Shown here one piece after another: positions 1 to 7,176 of a DNA stretch of 7,932 bases. The notes beneath the pieces were generated by a model. It ran no database searches. It was not told the DNA's origin and saw nothing but the letters and a program-made list of their open reading frames with translations. The translations under genes and the position numbers were made by a program. Origin of the DNA: an uncultured Clostridium sp. (lineage in GTDB: Bacteria; Bacillota; Clostridia; Clostridiales; Clostridiaceae). The DNA lies in assembly GCA_946575275.1 (NCBI GenBank), contig CAMNZV010000068.1, positions 1-7,932 of the forward strand, written 5' to 3'. Each line of letters starts with the position of its first letter. Position 1 is the stretch's first letter.

Positions 1-34
1 TTGAAAAAGGTTGATAATAATAGCAAACTTCCTT

Positions 35-70
35 ATAAAAAAGAATCCCCCACCTATCAAAAGGTGGAGG
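35..70 (-). terminator. Rho-independent terminator of the four-gene leftward operon
   Basis: Read on the minus strand, a 9-bp stem (CCTCCACCT with AGGTGGGGG, one G-U wobble) closes a 6-nt loop. Four nt later comes a run of six T. The stem lies at plus positions 47-55 and 62-70, and the T run at 35-40. It begins 6 nt after the stop codon of the LTA-synthase-like gene. On the plus strand the wobble becomes a C-A mismatch and no T run follows, so it should act only on leftward transcripts. No gene is visible in the remaining bases 1-34. Confidence 0.88.
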
Positions 71-76
71 GAGGGT

Positions 77-1858
77 TCAATTACCATGTTTTATTAAATA
101 TTCTGAAACGGCATAGGCTTCCTCCAATCTTTTCCTTTCTGAATCAGTAGGATTTCCTATAACCTCTCCACCTTTAAGAACAGTTCCATCTCTATTGGTA
201 TTTAATAAGTTTCTTCCAATTATGTCATAATCATTATCAATTCCAAGTAAATATAATACTGTTGGCATAATGTCAATTTGACCACCATTTTTCTCTATTG
301 TTGCATTTGGCAATGATTCCCCATACATAATTAATGGAATTTCCCTAGTATAATCCTTCCATGAATTATCTTCAACTGATAAATCTTCAAGAGAATCTTG
401 ATAATATTTGTGTATTCCACCATGATCACCATAAATAACAAGAATAGTGTTATCCATTAATCCATTTTCCTTTAGTAAATCAATAAATAAACCTATTTGC
501 TTGTCTGCGTAATGCACTGCTTGAAAGTAGGATCCTAAAATTGTACTATCAAAATCCTTCGGAAAGTCTAATTCCCTATATTTATAATCAATATCATAGG
601 CACCATGACTTGTTAATGTAGGAATACTTGAATAAAATGGTTCTTTTAACGTTGATAGTTTTTTTGCATATTGTCTATAAAAACTTTCATCTGACAACCC
701 ATGACCTATTACTTCATCAATATCATAATCCAACACATCCCATGTACCTTGAAATCCAAGACCACCTATATGAGTTTCTTGCCATCCCCAGTCTCCACTT
801 CTTTCAGCATGTGTTGATACTGATGTGTAACCATATCTTGAAAGTACCCTTGGAAGTGAATTTTCATATATCACCTCAGGGTTAGATAAAAATGTTATTG
901 TATCCCCACCTAAAGGTAATATTCCTGTATTAACCATCATATCACAATCAATACTATTTCCTGCATTATTTTGCTCGTGAACTTTATTGAAATACAAGCC
1001 TTCTTTAACTAATTTATTTAAAATTGGCGTAATCTCTTGTCCATAAGCCTCTTCATTAATAACGAAATTTTCCAAAGATTCAATTTGTAAAAAAACAATA
1101 TTTTTCCCCTTTGCTATGGAGTAATACTCATTATTTTGCAAATTCTCCTTATTCCATGCTAACCATTCCTCTGCCTTAGCTGCTTCCTCTTCATTATCTT
1201 TAATTCTAAGCCTTGATAAAGCCTTGTATCCTTCATATAGCTGATCCCCTATAGGTGATCTATGTACAATTTTTATTGTAGGACTCCAGGAGCCTTGCCA
1301 CTCTTCTGTCAAAAATCTAATTTGACCCTTATATATTTTAACATTATCATAAATATAGTGGCATCCAAATACAGTTATTATACATATAAGCATTAAAATA
1401 AACCCTAACTTTGGACTTCTTCCTTGGATTTCACTATCTTTTTTACCTTTTAAATAAATAACTAATAGAATTATCACATCTATTATAAAAATCAAATCTA
1501 TAATTGATGGATTAAATAAGCTATTACCTTCTGTATTAAACAAATGGCTATTTAGTGTGTATTTCAGTCTATAAAAATAACCGGTCCCTCTATAAACCCA
1601 TAAATTAATAATAAGTAAAATAGAATATACAAAGTCAAAACCTAACAAATATTTTTTAAATCCTTTATTCTTAAAAAATAGACTTGGTAATAAAAATATT
1701 AAAATTAAAGCTAAATGTGGCAATAACAATGGATAATCCTTCTTTGTTATTGAAACCCCTTTTCCATCATTAAGTACTGCAACCTGAACCAGTATAATAC
1801 CCTTTATTAATAATAAAAAGGCAACTGACAATAACCATTTAAATTTACTTTTATTCAC
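77..1858 (-). CDS. LTA synthase family membrane protein (sulfatase-fold phosphotransferase)
   Basis: This 593-residue protein has the LtaS layout: five predicted membrane helices (about residues 8-28, 44-62, 70-88, 118-137 and 151-170), a linker, then an extracellular sulfatase-fold domain from about 250 to 550. Family landmarks are visible: NIVFLQIES with the metal-binding Glu260, a GNSID segment placing Ser302 where LtaS has its nucleophilic Thr, TSHGAY with His418, and YGDHG with metal ligands Asp478 and His479. LtaS proteins move glycerol-phosphate from phosphatidylglycerol onto lipoteichoic acid. Here the nucleophile would be Ser, and the substrate-binding FWNR motif of S. aureus LtaS aligns with DWGWQ, so the substrate may differ; I give no symbol. 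The start is GTG with GGGGGAG 5 nt upstream, and no early Met offers an alternative. It is the last gene of the operon, 39 bp after uppP. The fold is secure; the exact substrate is not. Confidence 0.9.
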   Translation of the reverse strand: MNKSKFKWLLSVAFLLLIKGIILVQVAVLNDGKGVSITKKDYPLLLPHLALILIFLLPSLFFKNKGFKKYLLGFDFVYSILLIINLWVYRGTGYFYRLKYTLNSHLFNTEGNSLFNPSIIDLIFIIDVIILLVIYLKGKKDSEIQGRSPKLGFILMLICIITVFGCHYIYDNVKIYKGQIRFLTEEWQGSWSPTIKIVHRSPIGDQLYEGYKALSRLRIKDNEEEAAKAEEWLAWNKENLQNNEYYSIAKGKNIVFLQIESLENFVINEEAYGQEITPILNKLVKEGLYFNKVHEQNNAGNSIDCDMMVNTGILPLGGDTITFLSNPEVIYENSLPRVLSRYGYTSVSTHAERSGDWGWQETHIGGLGFQGTWDVLDYDIDEVIGHGLSDESFYRQYAKKLSTLKEPFYSSIPTLTSHGAYDIDYKYRELDFPKDFDSTILGSYFQAVHYADKQIGLFIDLLKENGLMDNTILVIYGDHGGIHKYYQDSLEDLSVEDNSWKDYTREIPLIMYGESLPNATIEKNGGQIDIMPTVLYLLGIDNDYDIIGRNLLNTNRDGTVLKGGEVIGNPTDSERKRLEEAYAVSEYLIKHGN

Positions 1859-1897
1859 TATAACTCCCCCTAAAAAAGCCTAAAATTTAAAACTTAA

Positions 1898-2743
1898 TTA
1901 TAATCTTACTATTCCAGACATAACAAGAACTGCAAGAACAATCCCCACAAGAACTCTATATACTGCAAATACCCTCATAGGTTTCTTCTTTAAATAAGCT
2001 ACAAACTTTTCCATTACAACTAATGATACTAAAAAAGCAACAATAAAGCCAAGTATCAATGCAACCCAAAGGGTTCCATTCATTATAGAAAAGTCAAATT
2101 CTAATAAATCCTTACCTGAAGATCCTATCATTGCAGGTATTGCTAAAAAGAAAGAAAATTCTGCTGCTATAGATGTAGATAACCCAGATACCCATCCACC
2201 CATTATTGTAGATGCACTTCTAGACATTCCAGGCCATACAGCAAGAACTTGAAAACATCCAACTAAAAAGGATTGTTTAAATGAAATTTTATCAATATCC
2301 TTTACTGAATTTCCCCTTTTTCTAAATATATTTTCTATAATAATTAATAAAATACCACCAACTATAAAACCTACAATTACAGATTCAGGATTAAATAAGC
2401 TTTTAATATTACTGTAGAAAAATAAACCTATTATCATCATAGGAATAGACCCTACAATAACATTAATACCAAAAACAAATCCTGTTTTACCTTCTCTGCC
2501 TAAAGTAAAAATATATTTGAAAAATTCTATTACACTATCCTTAATCTTTTTCCAATATAAAACTACCACTGCAAGAATGGCACCAAGTTGTATTACAACT
2601 GAAAACATATCAGCAAAATCACCTTTAAAATCAATTATGCTTCCAAATAAAATCATATGTCCTGTAGATGATACAGGTATAAACTCTGTTAAACCTTCAA
2701 TTATTGCAATAAATATTGCTTTTATTATAATAAGTATGTCCAA
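1898..2743 (-). CDS. uppP: Undecaprenyl-diphosphatase UppP (BacA family)
   Basis: UppP is an integral membrane enzyme that removes a phosphate from undecaprenyl diphosphate. This regenerates the lipid carrier for peptidoglycan and other wall polymers, and confers bacitracin tolerance when abundant. The protein is 281 residues, normal for the family, and almost wholly hydrophobic. Both signature regions are intact: EGLTEFIPVSSTGH at residues 16-29 (Glu16, Glu20, Ser26, His29) and PGMSRS at 171-176 with the catalytic-site Arg175. The start is TTG; AAGGAG lies 9 nt upstream and no ATG or GTG is available nearby. It follows the transglutaminase-like gene by 43 bp and precedes the LTA-synthase-like gene by 39 bp, so it is probably co-transcribed with both. 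Family assignment is very safe. Confidence 0.97.
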   Translation of the reverse strand: MDILIIIKAIFIAIIEGLTEFIPVSSTGHMILFGSIIDFKGDFADMFSVVIQLGAILAVVVLYWKKIKDSVIEFFKYIFTLGREGKTGFVFGINVIVGSIPMMIIGLFFYSNIKSLFNPESVIVGFIVGGILLIIIENIFRKRGNSVKDIDKISFKQSFLVGCFQVLAVWPGMSRSASTIMGGWVSGLSTSIAAEFSFFLAIPAMIGSSGKDLLEFDFSIMNGTLWVALILGFIVAFLVSLVVMEKFVAYLKKKPMRVFAVYRVLVGIVLAVLVMSGIVRL

Positions 2744-2758
2744 AATATCCCACTCCTT

Positions 2759-2782
2759 AAAAATAAATACTTTTTTAAGTAT
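2759..2782 (-). other. Weak AT-rich hairpin followed by a T-rich run, upstream of uppP
   Basis: On the minus strand ATACTT and AAGTAT (plus 2777-2782 and 2767-2772) form a perfect 6-bp stem with a 4-nt loop. TTATTTTT follows directly, just before the uppP Shine-Dalgarno. The shape is that of an intrinsic terminator, but the stem has only one G-C pair, so it is at most a leaky attenuator between the transglutaminase-like gene and uppP. It could be chance in such AT-rich DNA. Confidence 0.25.
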
Positions 2783-2786
2783 AACT

Positions 2787-3896
2787 TTAACTATTAGCTA
2801 TGTCTATAACAATTTTTTTTGAAAAATTACTGTTATCTAAAGAAAGCTCTATGGTATTTCTTCCTTGAATTAAATTTATTTCTTTATATTTACTAGTTAC
2901 TTTAATATTTTCACCATTAAAATTTATATAATATTCATTTATAGTAGTACCATTTTGAAAGGCACCTAAAGTAAATGTAAGATCCTTTTTATCATCAGTA
3001 AATTTCTTTTGAAGAATTATATATGGATTTTCATCTTTTTCTTCTGAAATTTCACTATTAGGTCTTTTATTAAATAAATCCACATTTTCTGTAAATATTG
3101 TAGGATTAGTATATATATTATTTTTCTTTAAATCTATGTCCTTATCACTTGTAATATAGGTTAAATCACTATTACTTTTAGTTTTTGTAATTGTATTATC
3201 AATTGATACTGTATAGGAGGATAAATAATTTTTAATTTGTTTATAGTATGTATCTATATCATTATCACCAAAATAAGTTATATCTTTTTTATTTGTTTTA
3301 ATAAAGTCAATAGCACTTAAATATTCATCGTTACTTTTAAAATAAGACTCTTCCATAAAATCAATCATAATCCACTTGTTATTTGTTGGACTAAAATACT
3401 CAACTACATAATAGCTAGGTTTACTTTCAAGAAGCGGATTAGCCTTTTTAAATTCACCAACTCTTGCATAAAAACCAGCTGAAACAAGTAAATCCCTTTG
3501 AATTATAGCCATATCTCTTAAAGATACCTTTTTTCTTGTACCTAAATCAGTTAAAATATCCAAGGCAGAATTAAAGGATAAATCTGAAACGTCATCTGCC
3601 TCAACAATTGTATTTAGTATTTCCGTAGTTTTAAGTACCTTGTCAATTTCACTGTCTATTCCCTCAGTTAATTCCTTTATTTTGTAGGTTTTATCTAGTG
3701 TGCTAAAGGCTTCAACCTTAGAAATATTTTCAATATTTTGATAAAAAAGTTCTATGTTATTTCCATTATAAATATTGCTCCATTCAATAACCTGAATATC
3801 CTTCTTTTGAGCTTTAAAATTTTGAGCAAATAAAAATGAACAAATTAATACAATAACTAAAATTAGTAAAATCTTAATTATACCTTTCTTCTTCAT
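2787..3896 (-). CDS. Membrane-anchored transglutaminase-like protein, probably catalytically inactive
   Basis: I choose the ATG at 3896 (369 residues). The in-frame GTG at 3911 lies inside the AGGTGGAG that sits 9 nt upstream of this ATG, so it is more likely part of the ribosome binding site. After KKKG comes one hydrophobic segment (about residues 5-24), a signal anchor or uncleaved signal peptide, so the rest is probably extracytoplasmic. Residues about 110-182 resemble a transglutaminase core: LRDMA (126-130) matches the usual CRDYA block, GFYARV matches GIPARV, SYYVVEY matches HAWVEVY, and WIMID ends in the Asp (179). The Cys and His of the catalytic triad are absent; only Asp remains. 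A beta-rich C-terminal part (about 290-369, ending INLIQGRNTIELSL...) looks Ig-like. It probably binds wall peptide or a protein partner without cleaving or cross-linking. It is 32 bp after the TPR gene. Domain similarity is read by eye. Confidence 0.72.
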   Translation of the reverse strand: MKKKGIIKILLILVIVLICSFLFAQNFKAQKKDIQVIEWSNIYNGNNIELFYQNIENISKVEAFSTLDKTYKIKELTEGIDSEIDKVLKTTEILNTIVEADDVSDLSFNSALDILTDLGTRKKVSLRDMAIIQRDLLVSAGFYARVGEFKKANPLLESKPSYYVVEYFSPTNNKWIMIDFMEESYFKSNDEYLSAIDFIKTNKKDITYFGDNDIDTYYKQIKNYLSSYTVSIDNTITKTKSNSDLTYITSDKDIDLKKNNIYTNPTIFTENVDLFNKRPNSEISEEKDENPYIILQKKFTDDKKDLTFTLGAFQNGTTINEYYINFNGENIKVTSKYKEINLIQGRNTIELSLDNSNFSKKIVIDIANS

Positions 3897-3911
3897 AAAT
3901 GCTTTCTCCAC

Positions 3912-3928
3912 CTTTCTACTTTAGAAAG
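3912..3928 (-). promoter_or_regulatory. Intergenic hairpin touching the Shine-Dalgarno of the transglutaminase-like gene
   Basis: In the leftward transcript CTTTCTA and TAGAAAG form a perfect 7-bp stem with a 3-nt loop. The stem begins at the base right after the TAG stop of the TPR gene (3931-3929), and its far arm supplies the first two bases (AG) of the AGGTGGAG ribosome binding site. A ribosome finishing the TPR gene would open the stem, so translational coupling is a reasonable inference. No T run follows, so it is not a terminator. Confidence 0.45.
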
Positions 3929-5656
3929 CTAATAAAATAGCTTAAACTCTGGAATTGTTATAGATGAACCATCATAATTATGATAGGCATCATATATCTC
4001 CTTTGCTTTTGCATAATTATCAGCTATTACCTGTTTAGTATCTTCATCAGTTCTATCATTTATTCCCTTGTAGGCAGCTTCTAAGTTTATCATTCCCCTA
4101 TCAATATTAGAATCCATTGATATATAATAAACACCTGCATTATTTAATGTTAAAATATCACTTTTATCCACGTCATAGGCTGCTCTTATTTCTTTTATCC
4201 CCTCTTCTGTATTACCTCCATTTATGTATACAGTACTTAAAGTTCTATGATATTTTGTTGAGCTTCCATCTAAGGATATACATTTATTAAGAAGTTCAAT
4301 AGATTTATTAACATCCTTATTTAAATATATTAAAGCCATATTATAACAAATATTTGCATCATTTGGCTTAACTAAAGATGCTAAGGTAAAATATCCTAAT
4401 GCCTTTTCAGAATTTGATTCTGTATTTTGATAATAGTCTGCAATCTTTAGCATTATATTATAATTAAAAGGTTCTTTATATAAGCCTGTCCTAAAGTAAG
4501 GTTCAGCTACTTCACTGTCCTTTAAACTAGCCATAATATCAGGCATTAAGGTTCCATAGTTATCAGGATAATCCTTATTTTCTAGAATACTCTTTTTACA
4601 ATAAGATAATGCCATTTCCCCATCATTATTATCAAGATAGTACAAAGCTGCTGTATGATAACCAATGTAAGTTTGATCTTTATCTGCAATTAGTTCTTTT
4701 ATAATTTCTTCCGCCTTTATTTTATCTCCTTCATGTTGTTTTATCTTTGCAATTATACCTTTAAAAACACTTTCTCCCACATCCTTACCTGATACTTCAT
4801 CAAGAAGGGCATTTGCATCTGTTGTGGTAACTTCAAGCATTGAATAACATTTAATAAGCCATAGTTTGTAACATAATTCATTTGGATACTTTTCTTTTAA
4901 TTGAATTATTCTAGAAATTAAATCCGAACTATTGTAAGCATTTATTTGAGCAATAACATCATATACCTTTATTTCATCCCTATTTAGATACCAAGCGTCC
5001 CTTAATAATTCAAAGCCCTTATCATAATTATCAATTAACATATTCATTTTTCCATATAGAGCTGTATCATAGGAATCTTCCCTGTCATATGGATAATTAT
5101 TAACAATTTCCCTTGCCTTATCACTTAAATTGTTTACCATATATATGGTAAACATTGTTCTTTGTAGCTCTTTGTTATCTAAATTTTCATTTAAAAAATA
5201 CTCTCCATATTCAAGAGCTTTTTTATAGTCTTCATTCATTAATGCTGTAAAAGCTATGTAATTTCCAAGTTCTCCATCCTTATCCTTATATGTATCAAAT
5301 CCATTTTCTAAAACCAATGAATTTCTAATGCTTAAAACTTCTTCAAGAGATGCATTAGATGATTTTATATCACCTCTTACAGATTTAATTTCTGCAATCT
5401 TTGCTTTATATATCGGCCATTCATCCTCTTGTTGTAATTTTTCATATTCTTCAATAGCCTTGTCATATTCCCTTTGATAATAATAATCCTCTGCCTTATT
5501 CTCTGTTATATTAATAACTTCTTTGCTACCTGTCTCATTTGTAAAACCTTTTACTATTACAAAAAATGAAAGGGCAAAAAGCATTACTCCTAAAATAGTT
5601 AAAACACTTGCAAGTTCCTTGTGTTTTTTTCTTAATTTAGTATCTAGCTCCTTCAT
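3929..5656 (-). CDS. Membrane-anchored tetratricopeptide-repeat protein
   Basis: This 575-residue protein has a lysine-rich cytoplasmic N-terminus (KLRKKHK), one membrane helix at about residues 17-37, and a long body after it that the positive-inside rule places outside the cell. The body is alpha-helical with repeated TPR-like units. The clearest are near residues 54-90 (AEDYYYQREYDKAIEEYEKL), 329-362, 399-432, 433-464 (ICYNMALIYLNKDVNKSIELL) and 466-498; the others are degenerate. TPR arrays bind peptides or proteins and have no catalytic role. I recognise no named family. The start is ATG with AGGAGG 4 nt upstream. It is the first gene of the leftward operon and faces murT across the divergent promoter region. 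Its position ahead of a transglutaminase-like protein, UppP and an LTA-synthase relative suggests a scaffold for an envelope assembly complex; that role is inference. Confidence 0.88.
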   Translation of the reverse strand: MKELDTKLRKKHKELASVLTILGVMLFALSFFVIVKGFTNETGSKEVINITENKAEDYYYQREYDKAIEEYEKLQQEDEWPIYKAKIAEIKSVRGDIKSSNASLEEVLSIRNSLVLENGFDTYKDKDGELGNYIAFTALMNEDYKKALEYGEYFLNENLDNKELQRTMFTIYMVNNLSDKAREIVNNYPYDREDSYDTALYGKMNMLIDNYDKGFELLRDAWYLNRDEIKVYDVIAQINAYNSSDLISRIIQLKEKYPNELCYKLWLIKCYSMLEVTTTDANALLDEVSGKDVGESVFKGIIAKIKQHEGDKIKAEEIIKELIADKDQTYIGYHTAALYYLDNNDGEMALSYCKKSILENKDYPDNYGTLMPDIMASLKDSEVAEPYFRTGLYKEPFNYNIMLKIADYYQNTESNSEKALGYFTLASLVKPNDANICYNMALIYLNKDVNKSIELLNKCISLDGSSTKYHRTLSTVYINGGNTEEGIKEIRAAYDVDKSDILTLNNAGVYYISMDSNIDRGMINLEAAYKGINDRTDEDTKQVIADNYAKAKEIYDAYHNYDGSSITIPEFKLFY

Positions 5657-5746
5657 AAAACCTCCTATTTCATTTATATTTATATTTTCTATACAATTTT
5701 ACCATTGTTATCTTTAAAAATCCATAGTAACCCCTACCTAAAATAA

Positions 5747-5775
5747 TTGGTTATAATATTACTTTATGCTATACT
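5747..5775 (+). promoter_or_regulatory. Extended -10 SigA-type promoter for murT-gatD
   Basis: TTGGTT (5747-5752), a 17-nt spacer and TATACT (5770-5775) form a good vegetative promoter. A TG one base before the -10 hexamer (TGCTATACT) makes it an extended -10. Transcription would begin near 5782, giving a very short leader of under 30 nt before the likely murT start. Confidence 0.72.
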
Positions 5776-5791
5776 TAATGACGAAGTTCAA
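5763..5791 (-). promoter_or_regulatory. Candidate SigA-type promoter for the leftward operon
   Basis: On the minus strand TTGAAC (5791-5786) is followed after 17 nt by CATAAA (5768-5763). This is a good -35 with a mediocre -10, and it would give a leader of about 100 nt before the TPR gene. It overlaps the rightward murT promoter, so the two could compete. TATAAA hexamers closer to the gene (5684-5673) have no recognisable -35. A leftward promoter must exist in or near 5657-5798, but I cannot fix which one. Confidence 0.3.
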
Positions 5792-5796
5792 ATTTT

Positions 5797-5813
5797 AGGT
5801 GGTGGTTATTATA
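5797..5813 (+). promoter_or_regulatory. murT ribosome binding site and start ambiguity
   Basis: AGGTGGTGG at 5797-5805 is the only Shine-Dalgarno-like run upstream of murT. The two in-frame GTG codons (5799 and 5802) lie inside it and have no purine-rich site before them. Codons at normal spacing from AGGTGG are ATT (5808, 5 nt) and ATA (5811, 8 nt). Either the gene uses a poorly placed GTG or it starts on a rare non-AUG codon. Confidence 0.5.
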
Positions 5814-7160
5814 AATATTAAAACATTTATAAGTATAATAGCAGGTAAATTTACATTATTTTTAACAAAAACTATTTTAAATGGAGGAAGCACTTTTCCT
5901 GGGGCTGTTGCCTTAAAAATAGATAGAACTATTCTAAAAACTGTTTCAAAAGGATATAAGGTAATTCTAGTAACAGGTACAAATGGAAAAACCACAACAG
6001 TAAGTATGATTTCAAATATACTTCGTAAAAACAATCTAGAAATAATTACAAATAGCACTGGTGCCAACCTTTTTAAAGGAATTGTTTCTTGTTTTATAGA
6101 CAACTACAAATTCTTTAAAAACAACAATGGTAAATATGCTGTTATTGAAGTAGATGAAGCTAACTTGAAATATATAACAGAATATATTAACCCTGAAATA
6201 ATAACAATTACAAACCTTTTTCGTGATCAACTAGATAGATATGGTGAAGTTTATACAACATTATATAAAATACTTGAGGGGGTACAAAAGGTACCAAATA
6301 GTAAGCTTGTTTTAAATGGGGATGATTCACTATTTGGAAAATTACAAATTGACAATCCAACTATTTACTATGGTTTTAATACCTCAATAAATGACAACAA
6401 AAAAATAGATATTAATGCCGATGCTAAATTTTGCAAGGTATGTAAAACTCCTTATGAATATAATTTCATAACCTACAATCATTTAGGAGACTTTTATTGT
6501 CCAAAATGTGGCTATAAACATCCAGAATTAAAATATTCAGTAGATGAAGTTTTAAGTCTAACCCCAAATGATTCAAATGTAGTTATAAACGGAATAAATA
6601 TATCAATTGGTCAATCTGGAGTATATAACATATATAACGGTATGTGTGCTTTTTCAATTGCAAAAGAATTAAACATTCCAGATGAAACAATTAAAACTTG
6701 CCTAAGTACACAAGATTCAACCTTTGGTAGGCAGGAAGAAATAATTATAAATAACAAGACTATTAAAATAATCCTAGTTAAAAATCCGGCAGGTTACAAT
6801 CAAGCAATTGATACCCTTTGCCTAAACAAAGAAGACTTCTCGGCAGTATTTATGCTAAATGATAACTATGCTGATGGCCAAGATGTCTCTTGGATTTGGG
6901 ATGTAGAATTTGAAAGGCTAAATGACTTAGATTTAAAAGATATCTATATATCTGGTATAAGAATGTATGATATGGCAGTAAGGCTTAAAACTGCTGGTTT
7001 AAACCAAGATAACTTTGTTCTTGAATTTGATTATGAAAAACTTACAAATAAGATTATTGAAAGTAGTACAGATAGAATATACATCCTTGCAACCTATACA
7101 GCAATGATAAATTTCAGAAAATATCTACATTCAAAAGGCTATATTAAAAAACTCTGGTAA
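5799..7160 (+). CDS. murT: Lipid II isoglutaminyl synthase, MurT subunit
   Basis: MurT is the ATP-dependent Mur-ligase-like half of the MurT/GatD complex. It activates the D-Glu carboxyl of the lipid II stem peptide, and ammonia from GatD converts it to D-isoglutamine. Counting from the GTG at 5799 (453 residues), the P-loop GTNGKTTT is at 60-67, EVDEAN at 117-122 and NLFRDQLDRYGE at 139-150. A Cys4 zinc ribbon (CKVC 212-215 and CPKC 234-237) is inserted in the middle domain, as in known MurT proteins. The C-terminal MurT-specific domain (formerly DUF1727) carries DNYADGQDVSWIWD at 355-368, the region expected to contribute the Asp that completes GatD's triad. The true N-terminus is uncertain: a start at 5808 or 5811 (MINIKTF or MNIKTF) would look more typical than MVVIINIKTF. 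The gatD gene follows after 16 bp. Confidence 0.95.
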   Translation: MVVIINIKTFISIIAGKFTLFLTKTILNGGSTFPGAVALKIDRTILKTVSKGYKVILVTGTNGKTTTVSMISNILRKNNLEIITNSTGANLFKGIVSCFIDNYKFFKNNNGKYAVIEVDEANLKYITEYINPEIITITNLFRDQLDRYGEVYTTLYKILEGVQKVPNSKLVLNGDDSLFGKLQIDNPTIYYGFNTSINDNKKIDINADAKFCKVCKTPYEYNFITYNHLGDFYCPKCGYKHPELKYSVDEVLSLTPNDSNVVINGINISIGQSGVYNIYNGMCAFSIAKELNIPDETIKTCLSTQDSTFGRQEEIIINNKTIKIILVKNPAGYNQAIDTLCLNKEDFSAVFMLNDNYADGQDVSWIWDVEFERLNDLDLKDIYISGIRMYDMAVRLKTAGLNQDNFVLEFDYEKLTNKIIESSTDRIYILATYTAMINFRKYLHSKGYIKKLW

Positions 7161-7176
7161 AATTGGAGGTACCAAA

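Noticed and set aside
1..150. Short open stretch on the plus strand from the left edge of the window
   Set aside because: It runs through the terminator and into the antisense of the LTA-synthase-like gene, with no recognisable protein features.
628..885. Open frame of 85 codons on the plus strand inside the LTA-synthase-like gene
   Set aside because: It is antisense to the conserved sulfatase domain, and its His/Leu-rich translation is typical of a shadow frame.
2517..2822. Open frame of 101 codons on the plus strand antisense to uppP
   Set aside because: It overlies the intact, well-conserved uppP; its composition is that of a complementary-strand shadow.
3822..3896. Possible lipoprotein signal in the transglutaminase-like protein (VLIC near the end of the hydrophobic segment)
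   Set aside because: Ile occupies the residue before Cys, where a lipobox needs Gly, Ala or Ser, and hydrophobic residues continue after the Cys.
3897..3911. GTG at 3911 as start of the transglutaminase-like protein (374 residues)
   Set aside because: The GTG is inside the AGGTGGAG sequence that is correctly placed for the ATG at 3896, and the five extra residues precede a normal KKKG signal-anchor start.
5523..5717. Open frame of 64 codons on the plus strand across the TPR gene start
   Set aside because: It is mostly antisense to the TPR gene coding sequence, has no family resemblance, and has no convincing ribosome binding site.
5795..6103. Open frame of 102 codons on the minus strand opposite the start of murT
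   Set aside because: It is antisense to the murT P-loop region and its hydrophobic residues are the complement of murT codons; no independent signal supports it.
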